Of a DNA stretch of 8,430 bases, positions 1-6,287 are shown in pieces. Position 1 is the stretch's first letter. Each line of letters begins with the position of its first letter. The position numbers and the translations under genes are program-made. This DNA comes from Acidaminococcaceae bacterium (GTDB lineage: Bacteria; Bacillota; Negativicutes; Acidaminococcales; Acidaminococcaceae), in assembly GCA_024405585.1 (NCBI GenBank), contig JAKSOM010000037.1:1-8430 (forward strand). Direction: 5' to 3'. The notes under the pieces were generated by a model. The model was not told where the DNA came from. It was given only the letters and a program-made list of their open reading frames with translations, and made no database searches.

Positions 1-2
1 AT

Positions 3-197
3 ACCCTGGCACTTTTGACCCAAAACCTGGCCAACGGAATACCCGATTGGTTCACAGAGGCACTCATCAGTTTGCTTTCAACAAAATATGCCGGGGACGA
101 TTTGGTCCAGGCCCTGACCCTGCTGCAAAAGACCCTGAGAGAGAAAAAGCAGCTTATGGAAATCCTTGCGGAAGTAGAAAGCAACGAAGAGGAATAA
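3..197 (+). CDS. 3' end of an unrecognised protein gene (5' part outside window)
   Basis: An open frame runs without a stop from the left edge to TAA at 195-197, giving 64 codons. It is the only plausible plus-strand gene here. The visible tail has a mixed hydrophobic/amphipathic stretch (GIPDWFTEALISLLSTKYAG), then a charged Lys/Glu-rich segment that looks helical (LREKKQLMEILAEVES), and ends in acidic residues (NEEE). Such an ending suits a cytosolic protein with a C-terminal helix. I do not recognise the family and assign no function. It converges on the channel gene at 226-759 with a 28-base gap. An in-frame TTG at position 15 is not a convincing start because no Shine-Dalgarno sequence precedes it. 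The frame may instead be a chance opening, since only about 195 bases are visible. Confidence 0.5.
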   Translation, partial: TLALLTQNLANGIPDWFTEALISLLSTKYAGDDLVQALTLLQKTLREKKQLMEILAEVESNEEE

Positions 198-225
198 AGT
201 TCCCCCTCAATCCTGAATCCTCAAT

Positions 226-759
226 TCAAGCCGGTGTCTTGATGATGGTTACATTGCCGCTGGAGAAGCTGGCGTTGGGGATGTAGACCCGATTGCCTTC
301 ATCCGTCAGAATTTGGGTGCTGCGGAAATCGATGGTCTGCACCACTCCCGTAACGCCGGCCACACTGATTTTGTCACCGATTTTGATGATGTTGCCCGCC
401 AGTATGGTGAAGGCACCCAAGAAATTTTTTACCATGTCCTGGGCCGCCAATGCCAGGGCCATGGAGACAATGCCCAGAGAAGCCAGCATGGGTTTCAGGT
501 CAAAGCCCCATTCCCCCGCCAGGGTCAATATCCCCACCACAGCGATGGCCCTTCGCAGTGTTACGAAGAGAACTTTGCCCATGGTGGCGGCAGTGGTCCT
601 GTCCGCTCCGGCCAGGAATTTTTTGGCTATTACTCCCTCTTCACCAAAGATTCTGCACAAAGAGCAAAATACCAGGATGATGATTATGCTGGGTACGATG
701 TGTTCCGCCAGTTTGCCCAAGATTACAACCAATTCATTTGACAAAACCGTAAAAACCAT
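226..759 (-). CDS. Short MscS-family mechanosensitive ion channel
   Basis: This 177-residue protein belongs to the MscS family, inner-membrane channels that open under membrane tension and release solutes during osmotic downshock. Hydrophobic segments lie at about residues 20-38, 62-81 and 90-124. The last contains the pore-helix-like signature LALAAQDMVKNFLGAFTIL and leads into the beta domain (IKIGDKISVAGVTGVV, then RVYIPNASFSSGNV). The beta domain ends at residue 177, whereas classical MscS (about 286 residues) continues with a cytoplasmic alpha/beta domain that forms the vestibule. Here that domain is missing. The start at 759 is supported by AGGAGG at 766-771, six bases upstream. It begins 12 bases after the methyltransferase stop, so it is probably the last gene of that transcript. 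Family membership is clear; whether it gates as a channel is inference. Confidence 0.85.
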   Translation of the reverse strand: MVFTVLSNELVVILGKLAEHIVPSIIIILVFCSLCRIFGEEGVIAKKFLAGADRTTAATMGKVLFVTLRRAIAVVGILTLAGEWGFDLKPMLASLGIVSMALALAAQDMVKNFLGAFTILAGNIIKIGDKISVAGVTGVVQTIDFRSTQILTDEGNRVYIPNASFSSGNVTIIKTPA

Positions 760-771
760 AGTATGCCTCCT

Positions 772-1539
772 TTATTTGTTCAATTCAAACATGATGATGC
801 CGGCGGCCATGGCCACATTCAAACTTTCCGCCCTGCCCTTCATGGGGATGTAGTATCTTGCATTGGCGGATTGCAATAGCGTGGAGCTGACCCCGTTGGC
901 CTCGTTGCCCACTATCAGGGCCACTTTGTCCTGGGGCCTGGCATCAAAGATGCTGGTGCCCCCCTCCATGGCGGTGGCCACAGTGATGTAGCGGTGTTCC
1001 AGGGCACAGTTGAGGAATTCCGCTTCCGTTACGTTTTCCGCCAGCGGTATATGAAAGATGGAGCCCATGGCGGAACGGACCACCTTGGGATTATAGGCAT
1101 CCACGGTACCAACCAGGGACACTATGCCCCCAATCCCCGCCGCATCCGCAGTGCGGATGATGGTGCCCAGGTTCCCCGGATCCTGAATCCTGTCCAGGAC
1201 GAGAACCATTTTGCCGGGCCGGAAGACATCCGCCAATTTGGTTTCCGGCATTTTGCAGACCCCAATCACCCCTTGGGGGGTGGCGGTGTCGGAAATTTGG
1301 GCCATGTATCCTTCAAAGGTCTCGGAAACCGCAATGCTCTTTTCCGCCGCCCGCTGCAGCAGTTTGTTGAGCCGGGGATCATCGGAGGGAACATAGAAAA
1401 TCATTTTGGTGATGGCGTATTCCACCGCCTCTTCCACATTACGCAGGCCCTCCACCAAATATTCCCCGATTTCGGTCCGATATTTTTTCTGTTTCAGAAA
1501 AGCCGCTGCTTTCGCAGCGGCTTTCGTTGTTTTCATCAT
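772..1539 (-). CDS. SpoU/TrmH-family RNA 2'-O-ribose methyltransferase (YsgA-like)
   Basis: This 255-residue S-adenosylmethionine-dependent enzyme methylates a ribose 2'-OH in rRNA or tRNA. An N-terminal L30e-like substrate-binding region (about 15-100; KKYRTEIGEYLVEG is typical) precedes the SPOUT trefoil-knot domain. The three family motifs are present: LDRIQDPGNLGTIIRTADAA at 115-134, VALIVGNEANGVS at 206-218, and IPMKGRAESLNVAMAAG at 231-247. They carry the expected Asn, Arg, Glu and Asn residues. The start ATG overlaps the rplT stop by one base (TAATG). No Shine-Dalgarno sequence precedes it, which suggests translational coupling to rplT. A second ATG follows directly at 1534-1536. Firmicute genomes often carry such a gene near rplT or pheST; B. 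subtilis YsgA (reported as a 23S rRNA methylase, RlmP) is the nearest named relative I recall. The exact target nucleotide cannot be read from sequence. Confidence 0.9.
   Translation of the reverse strand: MMKTTKAAAKAAAFLKQKKYRTEIGEYLVEGLRNVEEAVEYAITKMIFYVPSDDPRLNKLLQRAAEKSIAVSETFEGYMAQISDTATPQGVIGVCKMPETKLADVFRPGKMVLVLDRIQDPGNLGTIIRTADAAGIGGIVSLVGTVDAYNPKVVRSAMGSIFHIPLAENVTEAEFLNCALEHRYITVATAMEGGTSIFDARPQDKVALIVGNEANGVSSTLLQSANARYYIPMKGRAESLNVAMAAGIIMFELNK
1499..1524 (-). terminator. Perfect hairpin in the first codons of the methyltransferase gene; possible attenuator after rplT
   Basis: An 11-bp perfect inverted repeat (AAAGCCGCTGC / GCAGCGGCTTT) encloses a GAAA tetraloop. On the minus strand it is followed by only one further T before CTG, giving a U tract of four in all. 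It lies 15-40 bases downstream of the rplT stop, where an operon terminator would be expected, yet it is inside coding sequence and encodes K-AAA-K-AAA-F. The stem is strong but the U tract is short, so partial termination or a translation-modulating structure is more likely than full termination. Confidence 0.45.
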
Positions 1540-1892
1540 TATTGTGCGGCTTTGGCTGCTTCCACCAGTTTGGCAAATGCTGCTGCATCAAAGATAGCCA
1601 TATCGGCCAGAACCTTGCGGTTCATTTCGATGCCGGCTTTGGCCAGCCCGTTGATGAAACGGCTGTAGTTAATGCCGTTCAGATGGCAGGCAGCGTTGAT
1701 GCGGGCAATCCACAGACGGCGGAATGTACGCTTTTTGTTCCTGCGGTCACGACGGGCATACATCAGGCCCTTCATTACGCTTTCATTAGCTTTTTTGAAT
1801 TGATGGTTACGAGTGCCACGGTAACCGGAAGCTAATTTGATGATATGTTTGTGACGACGATGAGCGGTTACGCCCACTTTAATTCTTGCCAT
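1539..1892 (-). CDS. rplT: 50S ribosomal protein L20
   Basis: This 117-residue basic protein matches L20 from end to end. It has the Arg/Lys-rich N-terminal extension ([20 protein letters not shown]), the conserved YRGTRNHQF segment, and the globular C-terminal domain with [20 protein letters not shown] and [20 protein letters not shown]20 binds 23S rRNA early in large-subunit assembly. In Firmicutes it also represses its own operon by binding the leader upstream of infC, and a matching leader is present at 2641-2772. The AAGGAGGTG ribosome binding site at 1902-1910 overlaps the rpmI stop. Its spacing to the ATG is a little long (11 bases). The stop overlaps the downstream methyltransferase start. 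Confidence 0.98.
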   Translation of the reverse strand: MARIKVGVTAHRRHKHIIKLASGYRGTRNHQFKKANESVMKGLMYARRDRRNKKRTFRRLWIARINAACHLNGINYSRFINGLAKAGIEMNRKVLADMAIFDAAAFAKLVEAAKAAQ

Positions 1893-1908
1893 TCTACCTT
1901 ACACCTCC

Positions 1909-2106
1909 TTATGCGTAGGGGAGCATTTTTTGCAGATGCTCCTTGTCCGTCTTGTGAGCAATCAACGCTTTGCGCAGCTGACGCTTACGCTTCGGAGATT
2001 TGTGCTCCAAAATATGGCTTTTGAAATTTTTGTACGCCTTGTATTCGCCAGTAGCGGTTTTTTTGAACCGTTTTGCACATGCACGGCGCGTCTTCATTTT
2101 TGGCAT
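1909..2106 (-). CDS. rpmI: 50S ribosomal protein L35
   Basis: This small, very basic protein of 65 residues is the usual length for L35. The start MPKMKTRRACAKRFKKTATG, the middle block SHILEHKSPKRKRQLRK and the ending QKMLPYA are diagnostic. L35 is a late-assembling large-subunit protein with no catalytic role. It sits 15 bases downstream of infC and 16 bases upstream of rplT, the canonical infC-rpmI-rplT order. The ATG at 2104-2106 is preceded by AAAAGGAGG with an eight-base spacer, and the site abuts the infC stop. Translation from the shared mRNA is expected to fall under L20 control at the leader. Confidence 0.98.
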   Translation of the reverse strand: MPKMKTRRACAKRFKKTATGEYKAYKNFKSHILEHKSPKRKRQLRKALIAHKTDKEHLQKMLPYA

Positions 2107-2121
2107 TTTTATTTCCTCCTT

Positions 2122-2640
2122 TTATTTTGCCGGTTTCGGTGCAACAATCATAGTCATGTTGCGTCCTTCCAGTTTTGACTTACGCTCTATCACTGCCTTA
2201 TCCTTTAGTTGGTCAGCCACCCGGTTCAGCAACACTTCACCAAGCTCAGGATGGGTCAATTCTCTTCCCCGGAACATAATGGTGCATTTCACTTTGTCCC
2301 CATCACCCAAAAAACGGATGGCATTTTTCAGTTTCACTTCAAAGTCGTGATCCTCAATGCCGGGACGGAATTTCACTTCCTTAACTTCAATGACCTTCTG
2401 TTTCTTTTTGGCCTCTTTTTCCCGCTTCTGCTGTTCATAGCGATACTTGCCATAATCCATAATCTTGCAAACCGGGGGTTTGGCATTGGGTGAAATTTCC
2501 ACCAAGTCCATATGGTTGTCCATGGCAATTTGCAGCGCATCCCTGGGGTTCATCAGGCCCAGTTGCTCACCGCCCACACCGATAACCCGGATTTCACGGA
2601 TACGGATTTGCTCGTTAATGCGGGGCTCCTCCTTAGCTAT
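2122..2640 (-). CDS. infC: Translation initiation factor IF-3, likely AUA start
   Basis: IF-3 binds the 30S subunit, prevents premature joining of 50S and checks start-codon/initiator-tRNA pairing. With the proposed start the protein is 172 residues, typical for the family. The N-domain begins EPRINEQIRIREIRVIG and contains PNAKPPVCKIMDYGKYRYEQ. A Lys/Glu-rich linker follows (about residues 70-85), then the C-domain with KEVKFRPGIEDHDFEVKL, FRGRELTHPELG and EGRNMTMIVAPKP. I chose the ATA at 2638-2640 because a full AGGAGGTG lies eight bases upstream, family homology begins right there, and infC characteristically uses AUU, AUC or AUA. A longer frame from TTG at 2686-2688 would be translated through the leader terminator hairpin (adding MSARIYFF) and is rejected. 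Rare-codon initiation is known to let IF-3 repress its own synthesis. First gene of the operon with rpmI and rplT. Confidence 0.95.
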   Translation of the reverse strand: MAKEEPRINEQIRIREIRVIGVGGEQLGLMNPRDALQIAMDNHMDLVEISPNAKPPVCKIMDYGKYRYEQQKREKEAKKKQKVIEVKEVKFRPGIEDHDFEVKLKNAIRFLGDGDKVKCTIMFRGRELTHPELGEVLLNRVADQLKDKAVIERKSKLEGRNMTMIVAPKPAK

Positions 2641-2646
2641 GTTCGT

Positions 2647-2654
2647 CACCTCCT
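2647..2654 (-). promoter_or_regulatory. Strong Shine-Dalgarno site that fixes the infC start
   Basis: The minus strand reads AGGAGGTG, a full complement to the 16S rRNA 3' end. It is spaced eight bases from ATA at 2638-2640. No ATG, GTG or TTG lies at a suitable distance in the infC frame, so this site is the main reason for calling an AUA start. It lies just downstream of the leader terminator's U tract and so is made only in transcripts that escape attenuation. Confidence 0.85.
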
Positions 2655-2664
2655 CTGCTGACTC

Positions 2665-2701
2665 AAAAAAATAAATACGGGCAGACAAAGTCCACCCGCA
2701 T
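2665..2701 (-). terminator. Intrinsic terminator of the L20 leader
   Basis: The minus strand forms a 12-bp hairpin with a TTT loop. The stem spans 2675-2701 and pairs continuously if G-U pairs are allowed (ATGCGGGTGGAC with GTCTGCCCGTAT). It is followed by a U tract read from 2674 down to 2665 (TTTATTTTTTT-like). It lies 24 bases upstream of the infC start, the normal place for an attenuator. It is also the first terminator downstream of guaB. Confidence 0.88.
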
Positions 2702-2778
2702 GAATAATGACCGTTTTCAACCCTGTCGAGCGTAGCCGCAAGGTGAGAAGCGAGTGGCTTCTGCTTTATTGCTGAATT

Positions 2779-2807
2779 ATGATATCACTTCACTTGCCGT
2801 TTGTCAA
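2779..2807 (-). promoter_or_regulatory. Sigma-A type promoter of the infC operon
   Basis: The minus strand carries a perfect -35 box TTGACA (2802-2807), a 17-base spacer and a -10 box TATCAT (2779-2784). A start is expected near 2772. The -35 box begins only three bases beyond the guaB stop codon, so the promoter fills the gap between the two operons. This is the best promoter match I find in the window. Confidence 0.85.
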
Positions 2808-2810
2808 ATG

Positions 2811-4328
2811 TTATTTGGGGAAATTCTCCGCATGGGCCACGCTGTCCCTCAACACCACGTCATGGGCACCGCCTTCCACGATACTGGTGGAGCTTACCAG
2901 GGTCAGTTTGGCCTTCTGTTGCAGTTCCCTGATGTTCAATGCACCGCAGTTGCACATGGTGCTGCGGATTTTGCTCAGGGACAGATTAACATTGTCCTTC
3001 AAACTGCCCGCATAAGGAACATAGCTGTCAACACCCTCTTCAAAGCTGAGCTTTTGGGCCCCGCCCAAATCGTAGCGCTGCCAGTTGCGGGCCCGGGCGG
3101 AACCTTCGCCCCAATATTCCTTCATGTATGTGCCATTGATAATGATTTTGTTGGTGGGGCTTTCGTCAAAGCGGGCAAAATAACGGCCCAGCATAACGAA
3201 ATCCGCACCCATGGCCAATGCCAAAGTCATGTGGTAATCATAGACAATGCCGCCGTCAGAACAGAGGGGAATATAGATGCCGGTTTCCTTGTAGTATTCG
3301 TCCCTGGCCCTTGCCACATCGATAACCGCAGTGGCCTGGCCACGGCCGATACCCTTTTGTTCACGGGTGATGCAGATGGAGCCGCCGCCGATGCCAATCT
3401 TGACGAAATCCGCACCCGCCTCCGCCAGGAAGCGGAAGCCCTCCGCATCCACCACATTGCCGGCACCGACTTTCACGCTGTCACCGTATTTTTCACGAAT
3501 CCACTTCAGAGTGATGGCCTGCCAAGCGCTGTAGCCCTCGCTGGAGTCGATGCAGAGCACATCCGCACCGGCTGCAATCAAAGCGGGGACCCGCTCTGCG
3601 TAGTCACGGGTATTGATGCCTGCACCAACGACATGCCGTTTCTTGCTGTCCAAGAGTTCCAAAGGATATTCCTTGTGAGTGGCATAGTCCTTGCGGAAAA
3701 CAAAGTAGAGCAGTTTGCCCTCATCATCAATAACGGGCAAAGTATTCAACTTCTTTTCGAAGAGCATATCATTTGCCTGTTGCAGGGTAATGTCCTTCTT
3801 GCCGTAAATCAGTTTGGAAACAGGGGTCATAAATTCCTTAATTTTCATATTCCTGTCCATACGGCTGGGACGGTAATCACGGCTTGTTACCAGACCCACC
3901 AATTTGCTGTGGGCGGTGCCGTCCTCGGTAACAGCGGTGGTGCTGTGACCGGTTCTTTGCTTCAAATCCAGCAAATCACCCAGAGTCGCCTCGGGGCTGA
4001 TATTGGAATCGCTGGGTACAAACCCCGCCCTGTGGGCTTTGACCCTTGCCACCATGGCAGCTTCCTCCTCAATGGTCTGACTGCCATATATGAAAGACAC
4101 GCCACCCTCCTTGCTGAGGGCCACCGCCAGCTTTTCGCCGCTGACCGCCTGCATAATGGCACTCACCATGGGAATATTCATCGTAATGGCGGGTTTTTCG
4201 CCCTTTTTAAATTTTACCAACGGTGTCTGCAAACTGACATTGGTGGGAATACATTTCTCGTCACTGTATCCCGGCACCAAAAGATACTCATTAAAAGTGT
4301 GGGCCGCTTCAGGATAATAATAAGCCAT
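2811..4328 (-). CDS. guaB: IMP dehydrogenase, Tritrichomonas foetus-like type
   Basis: This 505-residue enzyme oxidises IMP to XMP with NAD+, the committed step to GMP. A TIM barrel is interrupted by two CBS domains (about residues 110-225, for example [20 protein letters not shown] and [12 protein letters not shown]). The catalytic loop [13 protein letters not shown] places the nucleophile at Cys319. Asp261 lies in CIDSSEG, and the flap NWQRYDLGG supplies Arg418-Tyr419. Lys310 and Glu431 match residues tied to mycophenolate insensitivity in the protist enzyme. From memory, T. foetus IMPDH shares these residue numbers and near-identical stretches such as [20 protein letters not shown] and [10 protein letters not shown] (here [10 protein letters not shown]). 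The start is ATG at 4326-4328 with GGAGG at 4336-4340, seven bases away. A TTG 18 bases upstream would consume that site. It lies 46 bases after purD and is probably co-transcribed, possibly also from its own promoter. Confidence 0.95.
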   Translation of the reverse strand: MAYYYPEAAHTFNEYLLVPGYSDEKCIPTNVSLQTPLVKFKKGEKPAITMNIPMVSAIMQAVSGEKLAVALSKEGGVSFIYGSQTIEEEAAMVARVKAHRAGFVPSDSNISPEATLGDLLDLKQRTGHSTTAVTEDGTAHSKLVGLVTSRDYRPSRMDRNMKIKEFMTPVSKLIYGKKDITLQQANDMLFEKKLNTLPVIDDEGKLLYFVFRKDYATHKEYPLELLDSKKRHVVGAGINTRDYAERVPALIAAGADVLCIDSSEGYSAWQAITLKWIREKYGDSVKVGAGNVVDAEGFRFLAEAGADFVKIGIGGGSICITREQKGIGRGQATAVIDVARARDEYYKETGIYIPLCSDGGIVYDYHMTLALAMGADFVMLGRYFARFDESPTNKIIINGTYMKEYWGEGSARARNWQRYDLGGAQKLSFEEGVDSYVPYAGSLKDNVNLSLSKIRSTMCNCGALNIRELQQKAKLTLVSSTSIVEGGAHDVVLRDSVAHAENFPK

Positions 4329-4368
4329 GTCCAATCCTCCATTCAAAAGTGTAATATTTTAACAATAA

Positions 4369-4397
4369 ATTATACTACTTCAAAGCCCGCCATGCAA
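4369..4397 (-). promoter_or_regulatory. Possible internal promoter for guaB
   Basis: The minus strand has a perfect TATAAT at 4369-4374, directly after the purD stop codon, 17 bases from TTGCAT at 4392-4397. The -35 matches TTGACA in only three of six positions. Transcription would begin near 4362, giving a leader of about 34 bases before guaB. Since this gap is AT-rich, a chance TATAAT is possible. Independent guaB expression is inference. Confidence 0.4.
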
Positions 4398-5649
4398 TAT
4401 CTTTTCTGCAAAAAGCACCTTCAAATTTAATTTTGGACACTATTTCGTACGCTGCGGCCTGGGCGGAGGCGATATCTTCGGCCACAGCCGTGGCTCCCAA
4501 AACCCGGCCTCCATTTGTAACAATCTTACCGTCCTTTTCGGCTGTTCCGGCATGGAAGACCACCGCCAGTTCCGTTGCGGGAACAAGTTCCAGCCCTTTG
4601 ATTTCCTTGCCCTTTTCATAGTCACCGGGATAACCTGCGGAAGCCATCACCACCGAAACCGCTGCCCCTTGTTTCCACTTGACCATCCCCGGCTGCAGAT
4701 TACCCTGGGAGCAGGACAGCATGATTTCTGCCAAATCTCCGTCCAAAAGCGGCAGTACGGCCTGAGTCTCCGGATCACCGAAGCGGCAGTTGAACTCCAC
4801 CACCTTCACCTCTTTATCCTTGACCATCAGCCCCGCATAAAGGCAGCCCTTATAGGGCATGCCCTCCGCCGCCATGGCCTTCACCGTGGGCTCCAAAATG
4901 GTTTTCAAAGCCAAATATTTCAATTCCTCCGTCATCACCGGTGCAGGAGCATAAGCCCCCATACCCCCGGTGTTGGGGCCCTTGTCCCCGTCGAAGACCC
5001 GTTTGTGGTCCTGGGCCGCAATCATGGGCACAACTGTCCTGCCGTCGGTAAAGGCCAGCAAACTTGCTTCCTCCCCGGGCATAAATTCTTCCACCACAAT
5101 AGTGTTGCCCGCCGCCCCGAACTTCTTATCCGCCATTATCATATCCACTGCAGCCAAGGCCTCTTCCTTGGTCATGGCCACCACCACGCCCTTGCCCGCA
5201 GCCAGACCGTCCGCCTTAACCACGATAGGGGCACCTTTCACATTGATAAAGGTCTTCGCCTCCGCCGCAGTGCGGCACACCTTAAAGAAGGCCGTGGGGA
5301 TATTATATTTCGCCATCAGCTCCTTGCTGAAGGATTTGGATCCCTCCAACTGGGCAGCCAATTTGCTTGGACCGAAAACCGCCAAATTATGACTCTCAAA
5401 AACGTCTGCAATGCCTGCCACCAAAGGCGCCTCAGGTCCCACCACCGTCAGTTGGCAACCGTTCTGTTCCGCAAAATGCGCCAGACCCTCCAAATCGCCG
5501 GTGGGCAAATCCACATTCTCACACTTGGCAAGCTCAGCCATCCCCGGATTGCCGGGAACGCAATATATTTTATCTACACTTGCCCCCTGGCTCAACTTCC
5601 AAGCCAGGGCATGCTCCCTCCCGCCAGAACCAATCAACAGCACTTTCAT
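4375..5649 (-). CDS. purD: Phosphoribosylamine-glycine ligase (GAR synthetase)
   Basis: PurD joins phosphoribosylamine, the PurF product, with glycine using ATP to make GAR. The protein is full length at 424 residues. It has an N-terminal nucleotide-fold start ([20 protein letters not shown]), [12 protein letters not shown] at 69-80, and the ATP-grasp region with [16 protein letters not shown] (143-158) and [14 protein letters not shown] (187-200). It continues with [20 protein letters not shown] (214-233) and the metal/phosphate motif [19 protein letters not shown] (284-302). The C-terminal domain ends [18 protein letters not shown]. No expected motif is missing. Its ATG overlaps the stop of the upstream short purH by four bases (ATGA), which implies translational coupling. 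That overlap also shows the short purH ends naturally. Acts in the cytosol as the second step of purine synthesis. Confidence 0.97.
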   Translation of the reverse strand: MKVLLIGSGGREHALAWKLSQGASVDKIYCVPGNPGMAELAKCENVDLPTGDLEGLAHFAEQNGCQLTVVGPEAPLVAGIADVFESHNLAVFGPSKLAAQLEGSKSFSKELMAKYNIPTAFFKVCRTAAEAKTFINVKGAPIVVKADGLAAGKGVVVAMTKEEALAAVDMIMADKKFGAAGNTIVVEEFMPGEEASLLAFTDGRTVVPMIAAQDHKRVFDGDKGPNTGGMGAYAPAPVMTEELKYLALKTILEPTVKAMAAEGMPYKGCLYAGLMVKDKEVKVVEFNCRFGDPETQAVLPLLDGDLAEIMLSCSQGNLQPGMVKWKQGAAVSVVMASAGYPGDYEKGKEIKGLELVPATELAVVFHAGTAEKDGKIVTNGGRVLGATAVAEDIASAQAAAYEIVSKIKFEGAFCRKDIAWRALK

Positions 5650-6236
5650 TTCAAACTGTCCCCCAGGTACTTGGCAATCATACCGTCATATTCATGGGTA
5701 TGGCTGAAGGCCTCCAAGGCCAATTCCTTGCGGGTGCGGTAATCCACGTCACCGGTTTCCTTCAACATCTTCATCAGCCCCGCATAACGGCTGGGATAGG
5801 TGACAATAATAACATCACGGAAATTTTTGGCAGAAGCACGCACCATGGCAGGACCGCCAATATCAATATTCTCAATGCACTCCGCTTCAGTAACACCTTC
5901 CTTGGCCACGGTCTCCTTGAAAGGATAGAGATTTACAACCACCAAATCGATGGGAGTGATGCCGTGTTTTTCCAATGCCGCCATATGCTCAGGGTTGCTG
6001 CGTACCGCCAAAATACCGCCATGAATCTTGGGGTTCAATGTCTTAACCCTGCCGTCCATAATCTCCGGGAAACCCGTCACATCACTAACGTAAGTTACAG
6101 GAATGCCCGCATCCCTGATGGCCTTCATGGTGCCGCCGGTGGAAACAATTTCCACTCCGTTTTCATGGAGGAACTTGGCCAGTTCCACCACTCCCGTCTT
6201 GTCGCTGACTGAAATCAATGCCCGCTTAACTTTCAT
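5646..6236 (-). CDS. purH: Stand-alone IMP cyclohydrolase (N-terminal half of PurH only)
   Basis: This 196-residue protein closes the second purine ring, converting FAICAR to IMP. It contains the MGS-like domain only: [18 protein letters not shown] (6-23), VSTGGT (31-36), [20 protein letters not shown] (54-73), [11 protein letters not shown] (100-110) and [20 protein letters not shown] (121-140). Lys65, Tyr104, Asp125 and Lys137 correspond to residues proposed to act in human ATIC. Usual PurH is about 510 residues with a C-terminal AICAR transformylase. Here the stop overlaps the purD start, so no room remains for that domain. A His normally found in TLHPK is Asn68. The start ATG at 6234-6236 has AGGAGG six bases upstream; the GTG three bases earlier is too close to the site. 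A separate transformylase is presumably encoded elsewhere. Confidence 0.93.
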   Translation of the reverse strand: MKVKRALISVSDKTGVVELAKFLHENGVEIVSTGGTMKAIRDAGIPVTYVSDVTGFPEIMDGRVKTLNPKIHGGILAVRSNPEHMAALEKHGITPIDLVVVNLYPFKETVAKEGVTEAECIENIDIGGPAMVRASAKNFRDVIIVTYPSRYAGLMKMLKETGDVDYRTRKELALEAFSHTHEYDGMIAKYLGDSLK

Positions 6237-6287
6237 CACAATCCTCCTTAATGCTGCAAAAATTTATTTACATAACCCGTCCAACCA

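Larger units (their letters stand above)
2641..2772 (-). ncRNA. L20 leader: autoregulatory 5' UTR of infC-rpmI-rplT
   Basis: This untranslated leader, about 130 bases long, has the architecture of the Firmicute L20 leader. The first hairpin is AGAAGC-CACTC-GCTTCT at 2746-2762. It is followed by the characteristic CACC, then a second imperfect stem (CCTTG...CAGGG) enclosing GCG-GCTA-CGC. An A-rich linker leads to a terminator whose 5' arm contains GGGTGG. In this family L20 binds a fold mimicking its 23S rRNA site and promotes premature termination. The CACC after the first hairpin could pair with GGTG of the terminator arm, a plausible antiterminator (inference). Identification rests on remembered consensus and gene context, not a covariance search. 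The 5' end is inferred from the promoter. Confidence 0.8.

Noticed and set aside
198..242. Possible bidirectional terminator between the two converging genes
   Set aside because: Only 5-bp stems (TGAAT/ATTCA and TCAAG/CTTGA) without a U tract were found, along with a trivial 7-base tandem similarity (AATCCTG AATCCTC).
994..1668. 224-codon plus-strand frame opposite the methyltransferase and rplT
   Set aside because: It spans two genes on the other strand whose products are clearly recognisable. The translation is Gly/His/Phe-rich without motifs.
2641..2688. Longer infC starting at TTG 2686-2688
   Set aside because: The extra 16 codons would be translated from the terminator hairpin, its U tract and the Shine-Dalgarno site. 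IF-3 homology starts only after them.
4329..4346. Longer guaB starting at TTG 4344-4346
   Set aside because: The extension MNGGLD is encoded by the ribosome binding site itself. ATG at 4326-4328 fits the site and the known enzyme N-terminus.
2754..4430. 558-codon open frame on the plus strand opposite guaB and the end of purD
   Set aside because: It is antisense to a full-length, strongly conserved guaB. Its translation is rich in His, Gln and Ile with no recognisable domain, as expected of a mirror frame, and no ribosome binding site supports it.
4552..5742. 396-codon plus-strand frame opposite purD
   Set aside because: It mirrors purD codons. The His/Arg/Gln-rich translation has no family resemblance, and purD explains the conservation.
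6237..6287. Promoter or regulatory element between purN and the short purH
   Set aside because: The 51-base gap is AT-rich but has no -35/-10 pair at proper spacing and no stable hairpin. Only the ribosome binding site is supported.
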